The notes beneath the pieces were generated by a model. The model saw only the letters and a list, made by a program, of their open reading frames with translations. It was not told the DNA's origin and ran no database searches. A program made the translations under genes and the position numbers. DNA of 64,000 bases from Candidatus Gastranaerophilales bacterium (GTDB taxonomy: Bacteria > Cyanobacteriota > Vampirovibrionia > Gastranaerophilales > Gastranaerophilaceae): assembly GCA_944325865.1 (NCBI GenBank), contig CALVBS010000002.1, forward strand, positions 62,001-126,000, read 5' to 3'. Shown here piece after piece: positions 52,199 through 61,316 of the stretch. Position 1 is the stretch's first letter. Each line of letters starts with the position of its first letter.

Positions 52199-52878
52199 AT
52201 TGCCCCCAGTTTTTTGCAAGCTTCATAAGCAGCTTTTTGTTCAGCATCCTTTTTTGTTTTACCGCATCCGGAAGCAATAACCTCATCATTGTAGCTAACC
52301 TCAACTGTAAAAACACGGTTGTGAGCAGGCCCTTCCATATTTACAACATTATAAACAGGAATAGTCTTATTCTGGCCTTGCGTAAACTCCTGTAAAATAG
52401 CCTTTGCATTATACTGGCTGTAATTTTTTTCAATCTCGCAAAGATACGGTTCAAAAGTCTTTTTTATAAAAACCGTCAGTTCCGACAGTTTTCCGTCAAG
52501 GTAATATGCACCAAGAACCGCCTCAAAAGCACAAGCTGTAACCGATTCTAATTTTTGAACCCCGAGTTTTTTATCATGACTTCCGACAATAATCAATTTA
52601 TCTAATCCTATATCATGGGAAATTATCGCCAGAATATTATCTGAAACAGCAATAGAACGAAGTTTTGACATATCGCCTTCAGCTGCTTCAGGATATTTTT
52701 CGTAAAGCAAATCGGAAACAAGCAATTTCAAAACAGCATCTCCGAGAAACTCTAATCTTTCATAGCATTCAGCATACTCAAGATCGTTTTCCTTTGTATA
52801 AGAAGGATGAGTAAGAGCCGGCCTGAATAAATCTCCGTTACTAATACTTATTCCAAAAATATCTTCTACGGATTTCAT
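52195..52878 (-). CDS. rnc: Ribonuclease III
   Basis: A 227-residue double-strand-specific RNase for rRNA and mRNA processing. The catalytic signature YERLEFLGDAVLKLLVSDLL is near residues 39-58, and the second acidic site is in FEAVLGAYYLD. The double-stranded RNA-binding domain follows residue 155 (AILQEFTQGQNKTIPVYNVV, KKDAEQKAAYEACKKLG). It follows cdsA directly and overlaps rpe by 4 bases. Confidence 0.97.
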   Translation of the reverse strand: MKSVEDIFGISISNGDLFRPALTHPSYTKENDLEYAECYERLEFLGDAVLKLLVSDLLYEKYPEAAEGDMSKLRSIAVSDNILAIISHDIGLDKLIIVGSHDKKLGVQKLESVTACAFEAVLGAYYLDGKLSELTVFIKKTFEPYLCEIEKNYSQYNAKAILQEFTQGQNKTIPVYNVVNMEGPAHNRVFTVEVSYNDEVIASGCGKTKKDAEQKAAYEACKKLGAI

Positions 52879-53769
52879 TTAGAACAAACCTCTGAAAAAC
52901 GTTATCAAATCTGCTAAAAGCTCATTAGAAAACACAACATGCTTACAGAAGTAGTACATAACCGGAATAGTTAAAATAAAACTGTCAGTTCTGTCAAGAA
53001 AACCGCCATGACCCGGAAGAGAATGTCCCGAATCTTTAACCCCCGCATCTCTTTTAATAAGTGATTCACACAAATCACCTATTTGTCCGAAAACAGTACA
53101 TAAAAGCCCGAGCATAACAGAAAAATACCATTCAAGGTTTATAAAATATCCGATAACCAAAGCTCCGACAACCGCAGCACAAGCACCGCCTATAGAACCT
53201 TCAATCGTTTTATTCGGACTGACTACAGGGGCCAGCTTGTGCTTTCCCAGATGCCTTCCTGCATAGTAGCAGCCAATATCCGTAGCAAGAACTGCCGTAA
53301 ACATCAGCACAACAAATCCCAGACCGTCATTAAATCTTTCGGAACTTAAATTTCGCAAAAAGATTAAATGCAAAGGAAACCAGCCGCAATAAAGAATTCC
53401 TAAAACCGTAGTTGCAGCATTAGCAATGTAAGGCTGACGTCCTCTGAAAAGCACCCACATAAATGTTCCGATAACGGAAAAGGTAAGTGCTACCGTCACA
53501 AGATCAAATCGTTGAAAATACGCAGCAGCCGCAATAATCAGCTGAGCGAGAAACATAACTTTCAAACTAGGGAAAAATCCCTTATTTTCAAGAATTTTAA
53601 CGTACTCTTTAGATGCCACAAAAATTATAAACAAAAGCATTAAGACTATGGCTAATTTACCATAGATAATACATGACATTGCAATGGTACCCATTACAAA
53701 TCCGGTAAGCATTCTTGTGGCGTTTTTATTTAAGCCGCCTCCTGTTTGCTCTTCTTCTGTATTATTCAT
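52879..53769 (-). CDS. cdsA: Phosphatidate cytidylyltransferase
   Basis: A 296-residue membrane enzyme making CDP-diacylglycerol for phospholipids. About eight membrane helices are visible. The signature is near the C-terminus: a Ser/Asp-rich RDAGVKDSGHSLPGHGGFLD, with SPNKTIEGSIGG before it. The start shares 1 base with the frr stop (TAATG). Confidence 0.96.
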   Translation of the reverse strand: MNNTEEEQTGGGLNKNATRMLTGFVMGTIAMSCIIYGKLAIVLMLLFIIFVASKEYVKILENKGFFPSLKVMFLAQLIIAAAAYFQRFDLVTVALTFSVIGTFMWVLFRGRQPYIANAATTVLGILYCGWFPLHLIFLRNLSSERFNDGLGFVVLMFTAVLATDIGCYYAGRHLGKHKLAPVVSPNKTIEGSIGGACAAVVGALVIGYFINLEWYFSVMLGLLCTVFGQIGDLCESLIKRDAGVKDSGHSLPGHGGFLDRTDSFILTIPVMYYFCKHVVFSNELLADLITFFRGLF

Positions 53770-54344
53770 TATACGGTCATAACCTCTTTTTCTTTATCTG
53801 CAACAGTATTATCTATAATACCGGTATATTTGTCCGTAAGTTTTTGAATTTTATCTTGATTGTCTTTAACAGAATCTTCAGGCAATTTTTCTTCTTTCTC
53901 AATTTTTTTCAAATCATCTGTCATGTCTCGACGAATATTTCTGATTGCAACTTTAGATTCTTCACCGATTTTTTTAACATCCTTAACAATTTCTTTTCTT
54001 CTTTCTTCCGTTAAAGGAGGAAAAGCCAGTCTTATACAGATACCGTCGCTGTTAGGAGTAATCCCGATTTCAGCCTTTATAATTGCTTTTTCAATTTCTT
54101 TAATAATTGATTTATCGTATGGAGTAATTACAAGAGTGGTACCGTCCTGAACCGTAACCTGCGACATTTGTCTCAACGGAGTAGGAGCACCGTAGTAATC
54201 AACTACAACTTTATCCAGAATAAGCGGATTAGCTCTTCCGGAACGGATGGTAGCCAATTCTTTTTTAAGCTGTGTCACAGCTTTCTCCATTTTTTCTTCA
54301 CCGAATAAAAATAATTCTTCTAATGAATCTGACTGCTCTGCCAT
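53769..54344 (-). CDS. frr: Ribosome recycling factor
   Basis: A 191-residue protein that splits the ribosome with EF-G after termination. SGRANPLILDKVVVDYYGAP, PYDKSIIKEIEKAI and RLAFPPLTEERRKEIVK are signature parts. Length is near the usual 185. It follows pyrH, as in most bacteria. Confidence 0.98.
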   Translation of the reverse strand: MAEQSDSLEELFLFGEEKMEKAVTQLKKELATIRSGRANPLILDKVVVDYYGAPTPLRQMSQVTVQDGTTLVITPYDKSIIKEIEKAIIKAEIGITPNSDGICIRLAFPPLTEERRKEIVKDVKKIGEESKVAIRNIRRDMTDDLKKIEKEEKLPEDSVKDNQDKIQKLTDKYTGIIDNTVADKEKEVMTV

Positions 54345-54374
54345 TGTAACCTCTTTCTTTTTATAACTGATTTA

Positions 54375-55097
54375 TTATACACCTATATAAGTACCGATAT
54401 GCTCGGAATGAAGAATTCTCGAAATACCGTCTCTTGCATCAAAATCAAATACAACAATCGGAATATTATTTTGCTTGCATAAAGCACATGCCGATGTATC
54501 CATGACTTTTAAGCCGTTTACGATAATATCATCATAAGTAATTTTTTCGAGTTTTTTAGCATCAGGATTAACTTTAGGATCATCCGTATAAACGCCGTCA
54601 ACTCCATTTTTAGCCATAAGCATTGCCTCTGCATTAATTTCTGATGCTCTCAATGCAGCGGCAGTATCTGTAGTAAAGAACGGATTACCGGTACCTGCAG
54701 CAAAAATAACAACTCTGCCTTTTTCAAGATGCCTGATTGCACGATGCCTGATATAAGGTTCAGCCACCTGATTAATCGCCAGTGCACTCTGTACTCTGCA
54801 AGGAACTCCGATTTGATTAAAAGCACTCTGTAAAGCAATAGCATTCATAACCGTTGCAAGCATTCCGACATAATCTCCGGAAGCCTGATCCATGCCAAGT
54901 TTTGCACTGTTTTTCATTCCGCGGAAAATATTTCCGCCGCCCACAACAACGGCTATTTCCGCACCTAAATCTCTTGCTTTTTTAATTTCTTCTGCAATCA
55001 TTCTCACCGGAGCCTGATCAATACCAAATTCCTGAGACCCTAACAGTGCTTCACCACTTATCTTTATTAATACCCTCTTATATTTCAAATTATCCAT
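54375..55097 (-). CDS. pyrH: UMP kinase
   Basis: A 240-residue amino-acid-kinase-fold enzyme making [64 protein letters not shown] and [19 protein letters not shown] are diagnostic. It is the first gene of the operon pyrH-frr-cdsA-rnc-rpe and has an RBS (AGAAGAGG). The usual upstream rpsB and tsf are not next to it. Confidence 0.98.
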   Translation of the reverse strand: MDNLKYKRVLIKISGEALLGSQEFGIDQAPVRMIAEEIKKARDLGAEIAVVVGGGNIFRGMKNSAKLGMDQASGDYVGMLATVMNAIALQSAFNQIGVPCRVQSALAINQVAEPYIRHRAIRHLEKGRVVIFAAGTGNPFFTTDTAAALRASEINAEAMLMAKNGVDGVYTDDPKVNPDAKKLEKITYDDIIVNGLKVMDTSACALCKQNNIPIVVFDFDARDGISRILHSEHIGTYIGV

Positions 55098-55324
55098 AAA
55101 AGACCTCTTCTTTTAATCATATATTAAAGCAATCTGATTGTAAAGCGTTGGAAAGCAGAAATATATTAAGTTATGTAAACTTAAATATATAGCCTTAAAC
55201 CCGCTGTTAGCAATAGTTTTCCAAATTAATATATAAAAAGAATATAAATCGTAGCATTTTTTTCAATCACAAAGTTTTTAATATAATATACGAGAAAATT
55301 ATCACAGTAAGAAAAGGAGAATAT

Positions 55325-55513
55325 ATGGCACGAGTACTTATTTCAATGCCCGAAGAATTTTTGCACAAGATTGATCAGGTAGCCGATGGAGAAAATCGTT
55401 CACGCAGTGAATTAATCAGAGAAGCTTTGAGGACTTATATCTATAAACAGAAAGTCCGTCAGTCAACCACTGCAGGAAAAAATGCCGAAATCCTTGAAGA
55501 ATTACTTGAATAA
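55325..55513 (+). CDS. Ribbon-helix-helix DNA-binding protein (CopG-like), paralogue of 13539-13727
   Basis: A 62-residue protein with a good RBS (AAAAGGAG). RVLISMPEEFLHKIDQVAD and RSRSELIREALRTYIYKQ give strand and helices. It is closely similar to the protein at 13539, with the same length. It is divergent from pyrH, and a -10-like TATAAT lies near 55282. No toxin gene is next to it. Confidence 0.88.
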   Translation: MARVLISMPEEFLHKIDQVADGENRSRSELIREALRTYIYKQKVRQSTTAGKNAEILEELLE

Positions 55514-55553
55514 TAATCTTGTATAACGGCTTAAAAGATTTGGGAAGATTTTG

Positions 55554-55579
55554 CGGCACAGTATAACTGTGCCGTTTTT
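55554..55579 (+). terminator. Rho-independent terminator of the RHH gene
   Basis: A CGGCACAG/CTGTGCCG stem with a short loop is followed by T5. Confidence 0.85.
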
Positions 55580-55708
55580 GGTATAAAAAGGAATCCTTTA
55601 TCATACATTTTTTTAGCTATTGTAAAATGTTCTTCACAAACTAACAAAAAAAATATTGATGTTTTTTTATAAATAGTGTAATATTAGTTTTACAAAAAGG
55701 ATGTGTGT

Positions 55709-56866
55709 ATGAAGGAAAATTATATTCTTCCTCAAAAGTCCGAATTAAAACAGATTAAAATTTCGGATATTATATTTCCGACTCCTGATTTGAAAAACAT
55801 TTTCGAATCTAAAGCGATTGTCATAGGGAAATGGATTATTCGCTGGATAGAATCAGGATTGGCGGATAAATCCGTTGAGATTAACAATCTGCTACCATCA
55901 AAAGCAGATTTCGCATATTTTTTAGGTGTCAGCGTCGGTACAATGCAAAATGCATTCAGATATGCAGAAGATCAAGGCTATCTTGAATCAAAACAGTGTA
56001 TAGGTACTATGATTAAGGACAGAAGCAATTCTTCCTCAGCTTTAAGAAAGCTTACATCCAAAAGAGAAACAGCAATTAACGAAATTAAAAAATATATTAT
56101 TAATACCAAGTTTAAAGCAGGACAAAATCTGCCGCCATCAAGAACCGTAGCCTTAATTATAGGATGTTCGGCAAATACTACAAGACTTGCTCTTGAATAT
56201 CTATGCCGTGAAGGGATTTTGGAACATAAATTTAAAAATTCAAGAGAATCAGGATGGAGAATAGTAACCACCGATTTTAACTATGAATTGAATGAATCTG
56301 TCAAACAAAAGACTCTTGTAGAAAAAGTAAGCTGTGATTTGAAAGATTTTATTGCCAAAAATCATAAAATCGGAGATAAAATTCCGTCGCATTCAGAACT
56401 TTCAAATATATTGAAAGCCAGCATAAAAACCGTTCATGATGCACTTTCCGTTTTGATAAAAGAAGGAATTTTGCTGCCGCACAGAGGCAGGTACGGCACA
56501 ACAGTAATAAGAATGCCGTACGAAAAACAAAAAAATGAGAAAAAAGAAAGATCAATTTTCGCATCTGCACAGGAGACGGCTTTCTATTACTACGAAAAGA
56601 CACAAAATCGTATAAAGGAAATGATTGCAAAAAACTATGAAGTGGGCGATAAATTTCCATCTATACTTGAACTTGCCCAGACTCTTGATTTAAGCCCGAA
56701 TACGATAAGAAAAGCTTATCAAAATCTTGCAAAAGAAGGATATCTGGCATTTTCAAGGGGAAGATACGGCGGAACCTTTGTTGTTGACATTCCTGAAACA
56801 GGAGAAGAAACCTTTAAATGGCTTGCCGTTAACCCTCAATACGCCGAAGTTTACAATATTCAATAA
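55709..56866 (+). CDS. Regulator with four tandem GntR-type winged helices
   Basis: A 385-residue protein from ATG 55709 (RBS AAAAAGG); a GTG at 55703 lies too close to the RBS. It reads as four GntR-like winged helix units, at about 38-102, 116-185, 201-268 and 295-360. Each has the pattern: helix with a basic/acidic mix, GDKIPSHSEL or GQNLPPSRTV or GDKFPSILEL, then a recognition helix (VGTMQNAF, ANTTRLALEYL, KTVHDALSVLI, NTIRKAYQNLA), then EGIL or GYL and a wing (RGRYGGTFVV). No ligand-binding domain is present. Usual GntR proteins have one such unit. It lies 215 bases upstream of the export-gate operon and may control it. Confidence 0.8.
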   Translation: MKENYILPQKSELKQIKISDIIFPTPDLKNIFESKAIVIGKWIIRWIESGLADKSVEINNLLPSKADFAYFLGVSVGTMQNAFRYAEDQGYLESKQCIGTMIKDRSNSSSALRKLTSKRETAINEIKKYIINTKFKAGQNLPPSRTVALIIGCSANTTRLALEYLCREGILEHKFKNSRESGWRIVTTDFNYELNESVKQKTLVEKVSCDLKDFIAKNHKIGDKIPSHSELSNILKASIKTVHDALSVLIKEGILLPHRGRYGTTVIRMPYEKQKNEKKERSIFASAQETAFYYYEKTQNRIKEMIAKNYEVGDKFPSILELAQTLDLSPNTIRKAYQNLAKEGYLAFSRGRYGGTFVVDIPETGEETFKWLAVNPQYAEVYNIQ

Positions 56867-57080
56867 AAATTTAAAAACGAATACTCCCTTAATTTTTTAT
56901 ATTTGTCTGTATTTAAAATTTAACAACCGGACATACAGAATAAAAATCATATTTTTAATGTTGATTTTCGCAAAAAATCCATTAAAAGGTTGATGTGATA
57001 TGTCGGGAAATATTCTATTGTAGAGTTGGGGAAAACTCAATAAACCGGACTTTTAATAAGGGAATGTCTAAAGTACAAAA

Positions 57081-58277
57081 ATGACAAAACAAACAACATT
57101 AGATACATCAGATGTATTATATGAAGAATATGACTGGTTTCAGAAACTGTTTCCGCTTGCTCTGCAAAAATCAAGCGATGGTTTCTTCATGCCCGGTTTA
57201 AAATGCGAAATGATTGGCCTCAGCAAAAATATAAATATGCTTCAAAGTCCGAAATCCCACTTTGTAACAAAAGTCCGTATTGATAAATTTTACGATATGT
57301 TCATTCGAATTGAGGAACCCACTGTAGCCTTACTGTTGAATAAAGGCCTCGGAAAATCAAACAGAGGCTTCAACATTAACAAAATGACCGATCTTGAAGG
57401 TGAAGTTTTAACCCAGTTTAATGACTATGTTTATAAAATTATCGTCCAGTTTCTTGAACCGCCGCCACTTGTAAACTTTACCAGAACAAATTTTGATATG
57501 ACTCATGTAACCTTCATAATAAAAGATGAAGAAGAAGGTACAATGGGCAGATTTATTATAACAGTACCTGACGGCAGACTCAAACCCAATAAAGTAATAA
57601 GTAAAGAGGATAAATTTGAATACAGTGATTTTTATAAATGCAATACTACCGCAAAAATAGGAATCGGCTGGACAAGATTAACAGTAAAATCACTTAAAGA
57701 ACTTGAACCGGAAGATGTTGTAGTACTGGAAAACAGCAGACTTGACTGCTGGAAAATATTTATTCAGGATAAAGCAAATGATTTGCTTTTGGAACCAAAT
57801 ATGGATTTGGTTATTCCATTTGATGAAGATAACGGAGGTAATGATATGGGCAATACAAACGAGGCAGCAAATTTATGGGATAGTATTGAGGTTGATATGT
57901 ATGCCGAACTTGATCCCGTAAAAATTACTCTCGGTAATTTGAAAAAGATAGAAGACGGACTTGTCATCGATGTTGCAGGGCTTTATGACAATAGAGTAAC
58001 ACTGAGAGTTGAAAATAAAGTAATAGGACACGGTCAGCTGGTAATAATAAACGACCGGTACGGTGTAAAAATTACGGATATTGCAGAAGGTGCGGAAGAC
58101 ATAGAAGATGATATTCAAAATCCGCAGCAGGGCCCTATTGCTCCGACAATAGAAACTGAGACTTCCGAAGAAACTCCTTTACAGCAAGAAGAAGCGGCTC
58201 CGCCAACACAACCTACGGAAGGTGATGATGAAGAATTTGATTACAGTGATTTTGAATTAGAAGACGAAGACATTTAA
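57081..58277 (+). CDS. FliM/FliN-fusion or SctQ-like protein with two SpoA domains
   Basis: A 398-residue protein. Residues about 60-170 resemble the FliM middle (CheC-like) region or the SctQ N-terminal part (LEGEVLTQFNDYVYKIIVQF). Two SpoA units follow: about 185-246 (KIGIGWTRLTVKSLKELEPED) and 266-336 (IEVDMYAELDPVKITLGNL, VIGHGQLVIINDRYGVKIT). The C-terminal 60 residues are acidic and Pro/Glu/Thr-rich. SctQ and FliM/FliN form the cytoplasmic ring or sorting platform of type III systems and flagella. The N-terminal CheY-binding motif of FliM is absent. First gene of the export operon. Confidence 0.82.
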   Translation: MTKQTTLDTSDVLYEEYDWFQKLFPLALQKSSDGFFMPGLKCEMIGLSKNINMLQSPKSHFVTKVRIDKFYDMFIRIEEPTVALLLNKGLGKSNRGFNINKMTDLEGEVLTQFNDYVYKIIVQFLEPPPLVNFTRTNFDMTHVTFIIKDEEEGTMGRFIITVPDGRLKPNKVISKEDKFEYSDFYKCNTTAKIGIGWTRLTVKSLKELEPEDVVVLENSRLDCWKIFIQDKANDLLLEPNMDLVIPFDEDNGGNDMGNTNEAANLWDSIEVDMYAELDPVKITLGNLKKIEDGLVIDVAGLYDNRVTLRVENKVIGHGQLVIINDRYGVKITDIAEGAEDIEDDIQNPQQGPIAPTIETETSEETPLQQEEAAPPTQPTEGDDEEFDYSDFELEDEDI

Positions 58278-58333
58278 AATCACATCATTATAAAAAACAA
58301 TATTACTTGTTAAAAATTTAAAAAGAGGGAATT

Positions 58334-58732
58334 ATGGGTGGATACTTAGTTAACTTTTCGGTTTATACAATGGCAATGATAGGATTAATCTTCTTTGCCC
58401 TTATGATTTATAAAAAATTCTCGGGGATGGGAATTCTTGAAAAAAAATCAGAATTTCTCAAGGTGGAAGAATCAATCAGTATAGCTCCCAGAAAGAATCT
58501 CTATGTAATCAGAGCAGGTAACGAACGATTTTTGATTGCCGGAGACACGGATAAAACGACTTTAATATCAAAACTTGATGATAACCATAAATCACAATCC
58601 ACAGTTCAGGAAATACAAAACTTTCAACAAAGAAACTCTGTGGACGATTTACCGGATATAACCGTTCGGAGATATTCAAAAAATTCACAAAATAATGTAC
58701 TCCACAATATGGTAAGGAAAATTAATCAATAA
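58334..58732 (+). CDS. fliO: FliO-like export apparatus protein
   Basis: A 132-residue protein with one N-terminal membrane helix (VYTMAMIGLIFFALMIYK). A short cytosolic domain follows (LKVEESISIAPRKNLYVIRA, GNERFLIAGDTDKTTLISKL), typical of FliO, which helps FliP assemble in flagella. The rest is disordered. An RBS (AAAAAGAGGG) precedes the ATG. FliO is a flagellar mark; injectisomes usually lack it. Confidence 0.82.
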   Translation: MGGYLVNFSVYTMAMIGLIFFALMIYKKFSGMGILEKKSEFLKVEESISIAPRKNLYVIRAGNERFLIAGDTDKTTLISKLDDNHKSQSTVQEIQNFQQRNSVDDLPDITVRRYSKNSQNNVLHNMVRKINQ

Positions 58733-58748
58733 ATAAAGGACAATTAAT

Positions 58749-59390
58749 ATGGATAATGTTTTAAAGGATATAAACCCGATAATACAGCTTTTAATAGTAA
58801 TGACAGTATTTTCACTGCTGCCGTTTGTATTTTGCTGCATGACAAGTTTTTTAAGATTTGTCATAGTATTTTCAATGTTAAAAACCGCACTTGGTACGCA
58901 ACAGGTGCCTCCTTCAACCGTTATTATCGGATTAGCAGTTATATTAACATTCTTTACCATGGGACCGACATTCCAAAAAATGTATGAAATGGGAAGTGTT
59001 CCGTATCAGCAAAACCAGAACATAGTTCTGGCAATAGAAGAAGGCTCAAAACCGCTAAAAGAATTTATGATGAAACAAACAAGGGAATCCGACCTTGCCT
59101 TCTTTGTAGAACTATCAAAAAAGCGGCCTCCTGCAACACCTGATGAAATAACAATATGGGAAGTTGCACCTGCATATATAATCAGTGAATTAAAAACAGC
59201 ATTTGAAATAGGATTTGTGATATTTGTACCTTTTATTGTACTGGATTTGGTCGTAGCAAACATTCTGCTGGCACTCGGTATGTTTATGTTATCACCAACA
59301 ATTATATCACTGCCTTTTAAGCTATTGATATTTATTGCGGTTGACGGCTGGGCGTTAATAGTTCAGGGACTTGTTACAAGTTATAATTAA
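58749..59390 (+). CDS. fliP: Export gate protein FliP/SctR
   Basis: A 213-residue protein with four membrane helices. PIIQLLIVMTVFSLLPFVFC, SFLRFVIVFSMLKTALGTQQ, then the loop with QQVPPSTVIIGLAVILTFF, and LKTAFEIGFVIFVPFIVLDL are typical. The length matches SctR of injectisomes (about 215) better than flagellar FliP, which has a signal peptide and about 245 residues. It would form the pentameric core of the export gate. Confidence 0.93.
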   Translation: MDNVLKDINPIIQLLIVMTVFSLLPFVFCCMTSFLRFVIVFSMLKTALGTQQVPPSTVIIGLAVILTFFTMGPTFQKMYEMGSVPYQQNQNIVLAIEEGSKPLKEFMMKQTRESDLAFFVELSKKRPPATPDEITIWEVAPAYIISELKTAFEIGFVIFVPFIVLDLVVANILLALGMFMLSPTIISLPFKLLIFIAVDGWALIVQGLVTSYN

Positions 59391-59404
59391 TGAGGGTTTA
59401 ATAC

Positions 59405-59896
59405 ATGTTAGAAGTTTTAGTAGAATATTTAGCACAGGGATTTCTGATAATGCTTGCAATTTCAATGCCATGTGTACTGGTTGCAGCCGGTATCGGTCTT
59501 GTAGTTGGTATATTACAGGCTGTTACGCAGGTTCAGGAACAAACTATTGCTGCAGCTCCAAAAATTCTCGGAGTATTTCTAGTTATTGTAATTGGAGGTT
59601 TTGGATTTATACGACTTTTAACAAATTTATTTACTGATGGCATGGCGATTGCCTTTAATGTTGTGCCTAAACATGATGACTACGTACTTGCGGCTGACTA
59701 CAGTAAATATACGTCAACCTATGGAGGACTTGCTCCTAATAAATTCAAAAATATTGATGAAATAGATTACATAATGAAAAATCCGGGACGTGTTCCTTTT
59801 ATCAGGAATGAAGAACGTCTCCGTACAATAAAAACAAACAGAACTCCAAATCCGCAGCCTGATTTGGTTGAAACAAGAAAAATTATGGGTAATTAG
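59405..59896 (+). CDS. fliQ: Export gate protein FliQ/SctS with C-terminal extension
   Basis: A 163-residue protein. Residues 1-85 are the usual two-helix FliQ/SctS core (AISMPCVLVAAGIGLVVGIL, QEQTIAAAPKILGVFLVIVI). Normal proteins end near residue 90. Here about 75 hydrophilic residues follow (YGGLAPNKFKNIDEIDYIMK, RVPFIRNEERLRTIKTNRTP). The extension is not known to me. An RBS (GAGGGTT) precedes the ATG, and 8 bases separate it from the next gene. Confidence 0.9.
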   Translation: MLEVLVEYLAQGFLIMLAISMPCVLVAAGIGLVVGILQAVTQVQEQTIAAAPKILGVFLVIVIGGFGFIRLLTNLFTDGMAIAFNVVPKHDDYVLAADYSKYTSTYGGLAPNKFKNIDEIDYIMKNPGRVPFIRNEERLRTIKTNRTPNPQPDLVETRKIMGN

Positions 59897-59904
59897 GAGA
59901 CAGC

Positions 59905-60687
59905 ATGGAACCGATTCTTGCAGAATTAGCCAAAATCTTTCCGCAGCTTAATGCCGCTTTAGCCGCCGGCATATATATTTTTGCGAGAATGCTCGGTTTT
60001 TTCAGATATGCACCTGTATTCAACAGAAAAGAAATTCCTACTCTGGTAAAGTTGTCACTTGCATTACTTATGACTATAATAATGACTATGCTTCTGGCTC
60101 CTTCAACACTTGCCGGAACAAATGATTCATTACTTCTGTCAATAATTCTGAATTTTGCCGTAGGTGCTATGATAGGTTATATGGCTCAACTGATACTTAT
60201 CGCGGTAGATGCCGGAGCTGATATGATAAATATGCAGATGGGTTTGTCATCGGCTATGGTGCTTGATCCGACTTCAAATTCGCAGGTATCAATCCTCACA
60301 AAAATATTCTCATTACTCGGGGTGTTAATATTTATTCATCTTGGCGGAGTGTACTGGTTGATAAAAGCTTTTATGCGAAGTTTTGAAATATTTCCGCTAT
60401 TTGCAACATCCGTACCGCTTTCCCAGCTGATAAATATGGATTATCTTATAAAAATGACTTCAAATGTTTTATACATGGGTCTGCAGATAGCATCTCCGAT
60501 TCTGCTGGCAACTCTGGGACAGGACATCATTCTCGGGGTAATTTCAAAAACGGCACCGCAGGTTAACGTTTTTCAGTTGAGCTTCCTGTTCAAACCTGTA
60601 CTCGGTGCAGCAATTATGGTATGGATTCTGCCTATGCTTTTAAATGTCATATGCGATTATTTCCTTTCATACGCAAGAATATTTTAA
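59905..60687 (+). CDS. fliR: Export gate protein FliR/SctT
   Basis: A 260-residue protein with six to eight membrane helices. YIFARMLGFFRYAPVFNRKE, LVKLSLALLMTIIMTMLLAP, GAMIGYMAQLILIAVDAGAD, and MQMGLSSAMVLDPTSNSQVS are typical. It caps the FliP/SctR pentamer in the gate. It is the last gene of the operon; FlhA/SctV, FlhB/SctU and the ATPase are not in the window. Confidence 0.93.
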   Translation: MEPILAELAKIFPQLNAALAAGIYIFARMLGFFRYAPVFNRKEIPTLVKLSLALLMTIIMTMLLAPSTLAGTNDSLLLSIILNFAVGAMIGYMAQLILIAVDAGADMINMQMGLSSAMVLDPTSNSQVSILTKIFSLLGVLIFIHLGGVYWLIKAFMRSFEIFPLFATSVPLSQLINMDYLIKMTSNVLYMGLQIASPILLATLGQDIILGVISKTAPQVNVFQLSFLFKPVLGAAIMVWILPMLLNVICDYFLSYARIF

Positions 60688-60722
60688 CAACTTAAATAAA
60701 TAATAATTTAACGGAGAAAATT

Positions 60723-61040
60723 ATGTCTAATTTAACAGTTTTATTTGGTAAAAGAGTTAAAAAGTTCAGAATGAAAAATAAACTTTCACTGGAAGAACTC
60801 GCAGAAAGAACAGGTATTGCCGTAACAAACATGGACAAAATTGAACGCGGAGAAAGTTTCGTCACAGCTCCGACTCTGGAAAAACTTGCAGAAGTTTTGA
60901 ATGTTGAAGTAAAATATTTATTTGACTTTGAAGATTATAAATCTGTTGATGATATTAAGACCGAATTAAACTTTGACATACAAAACGAATCCAATATTTA
61001 TCTTCTGTACAAATTGTATAAGATGCTTGTGAATGAATAG
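60723..61040 (+). CDS. XRE-family helix-turn-helix regulator
   Basis: A 105-residue protein. The Cro/CI-type HTH is at residues about 9-65 (VKKFRMKNKLSLEELAERTG, NMDKIERGESFVTAPTLEKL, AEVLNVEVKYLFDF). A short helical C-terminus follows. It lies 35 bases after the export operon on the same strand with a good RBS (ACGGAG), so it may be read with it. It may be a regulator of the operon. Confidence 0.88.
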   Translation: MSNLTVLFGKRVKKFRMKNKLSLEELAERTGIAVTNMDKIERGESFVTAPTLEKLAEVLNVEVKYLFDFEDYKSVDDIKTELNFDIQNESNIYLLYKLYKMLVNE

Positions 61041-61049
61041 CATAAACCG

Positions 61050-61316
61050 TTACGGACAGATATCTTCCCAGTTAATTTCTTCTTTTTCTTCTCCCGGTTC
61101 AAGAATCTGTTCACCGCTCTCCAGCATTACCATAAGAGTAAGCCGAAGCTGCTTTTTATAATTTTCTCTCGCCTTTTCAATACTTTTGGCACAAAAACAG
61201 AAACTCGGGATTTCCTCAATCATAATGTAATGATAAGGCTTTCCTTCAAAATCCAAATCCTCGCCTTCTATAAGCGTCCAATCCAAATTAAGATAATACT
61301 CTAAATCTTTTTCCAT
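61050..61316 (-). CDS. HicB-like small protein
   Basis: An 88-residue protein. LEYYLNLDWTLIEGEDLDFE, YHYIMIEEIPSFCFCAKSIE and KARENYKKQLRLTLMVMLES match the partial RNase H fold of HicB antitoxins. The HicA toxin and an HTH tail are missing. Its start shares 1 base with the stop of the GerMN gene, so it is likely a stand-alone member. Confidence 0.7.
   Translation of the reverse strand: MEKDLEYYLNLDWTLIEGEDLDFEGKPYHYIMIEEIPSFCFCAKSIEKARENYKKQLRLTLMVMLESGEQILEPGEEKEEINWEDICP

Noticed and set aside
61050-61316. HicB-like gene considered as part of a toxin-antitoxin pair
   Set aside because: No HicA-like small basic protein lies next to it on either side.
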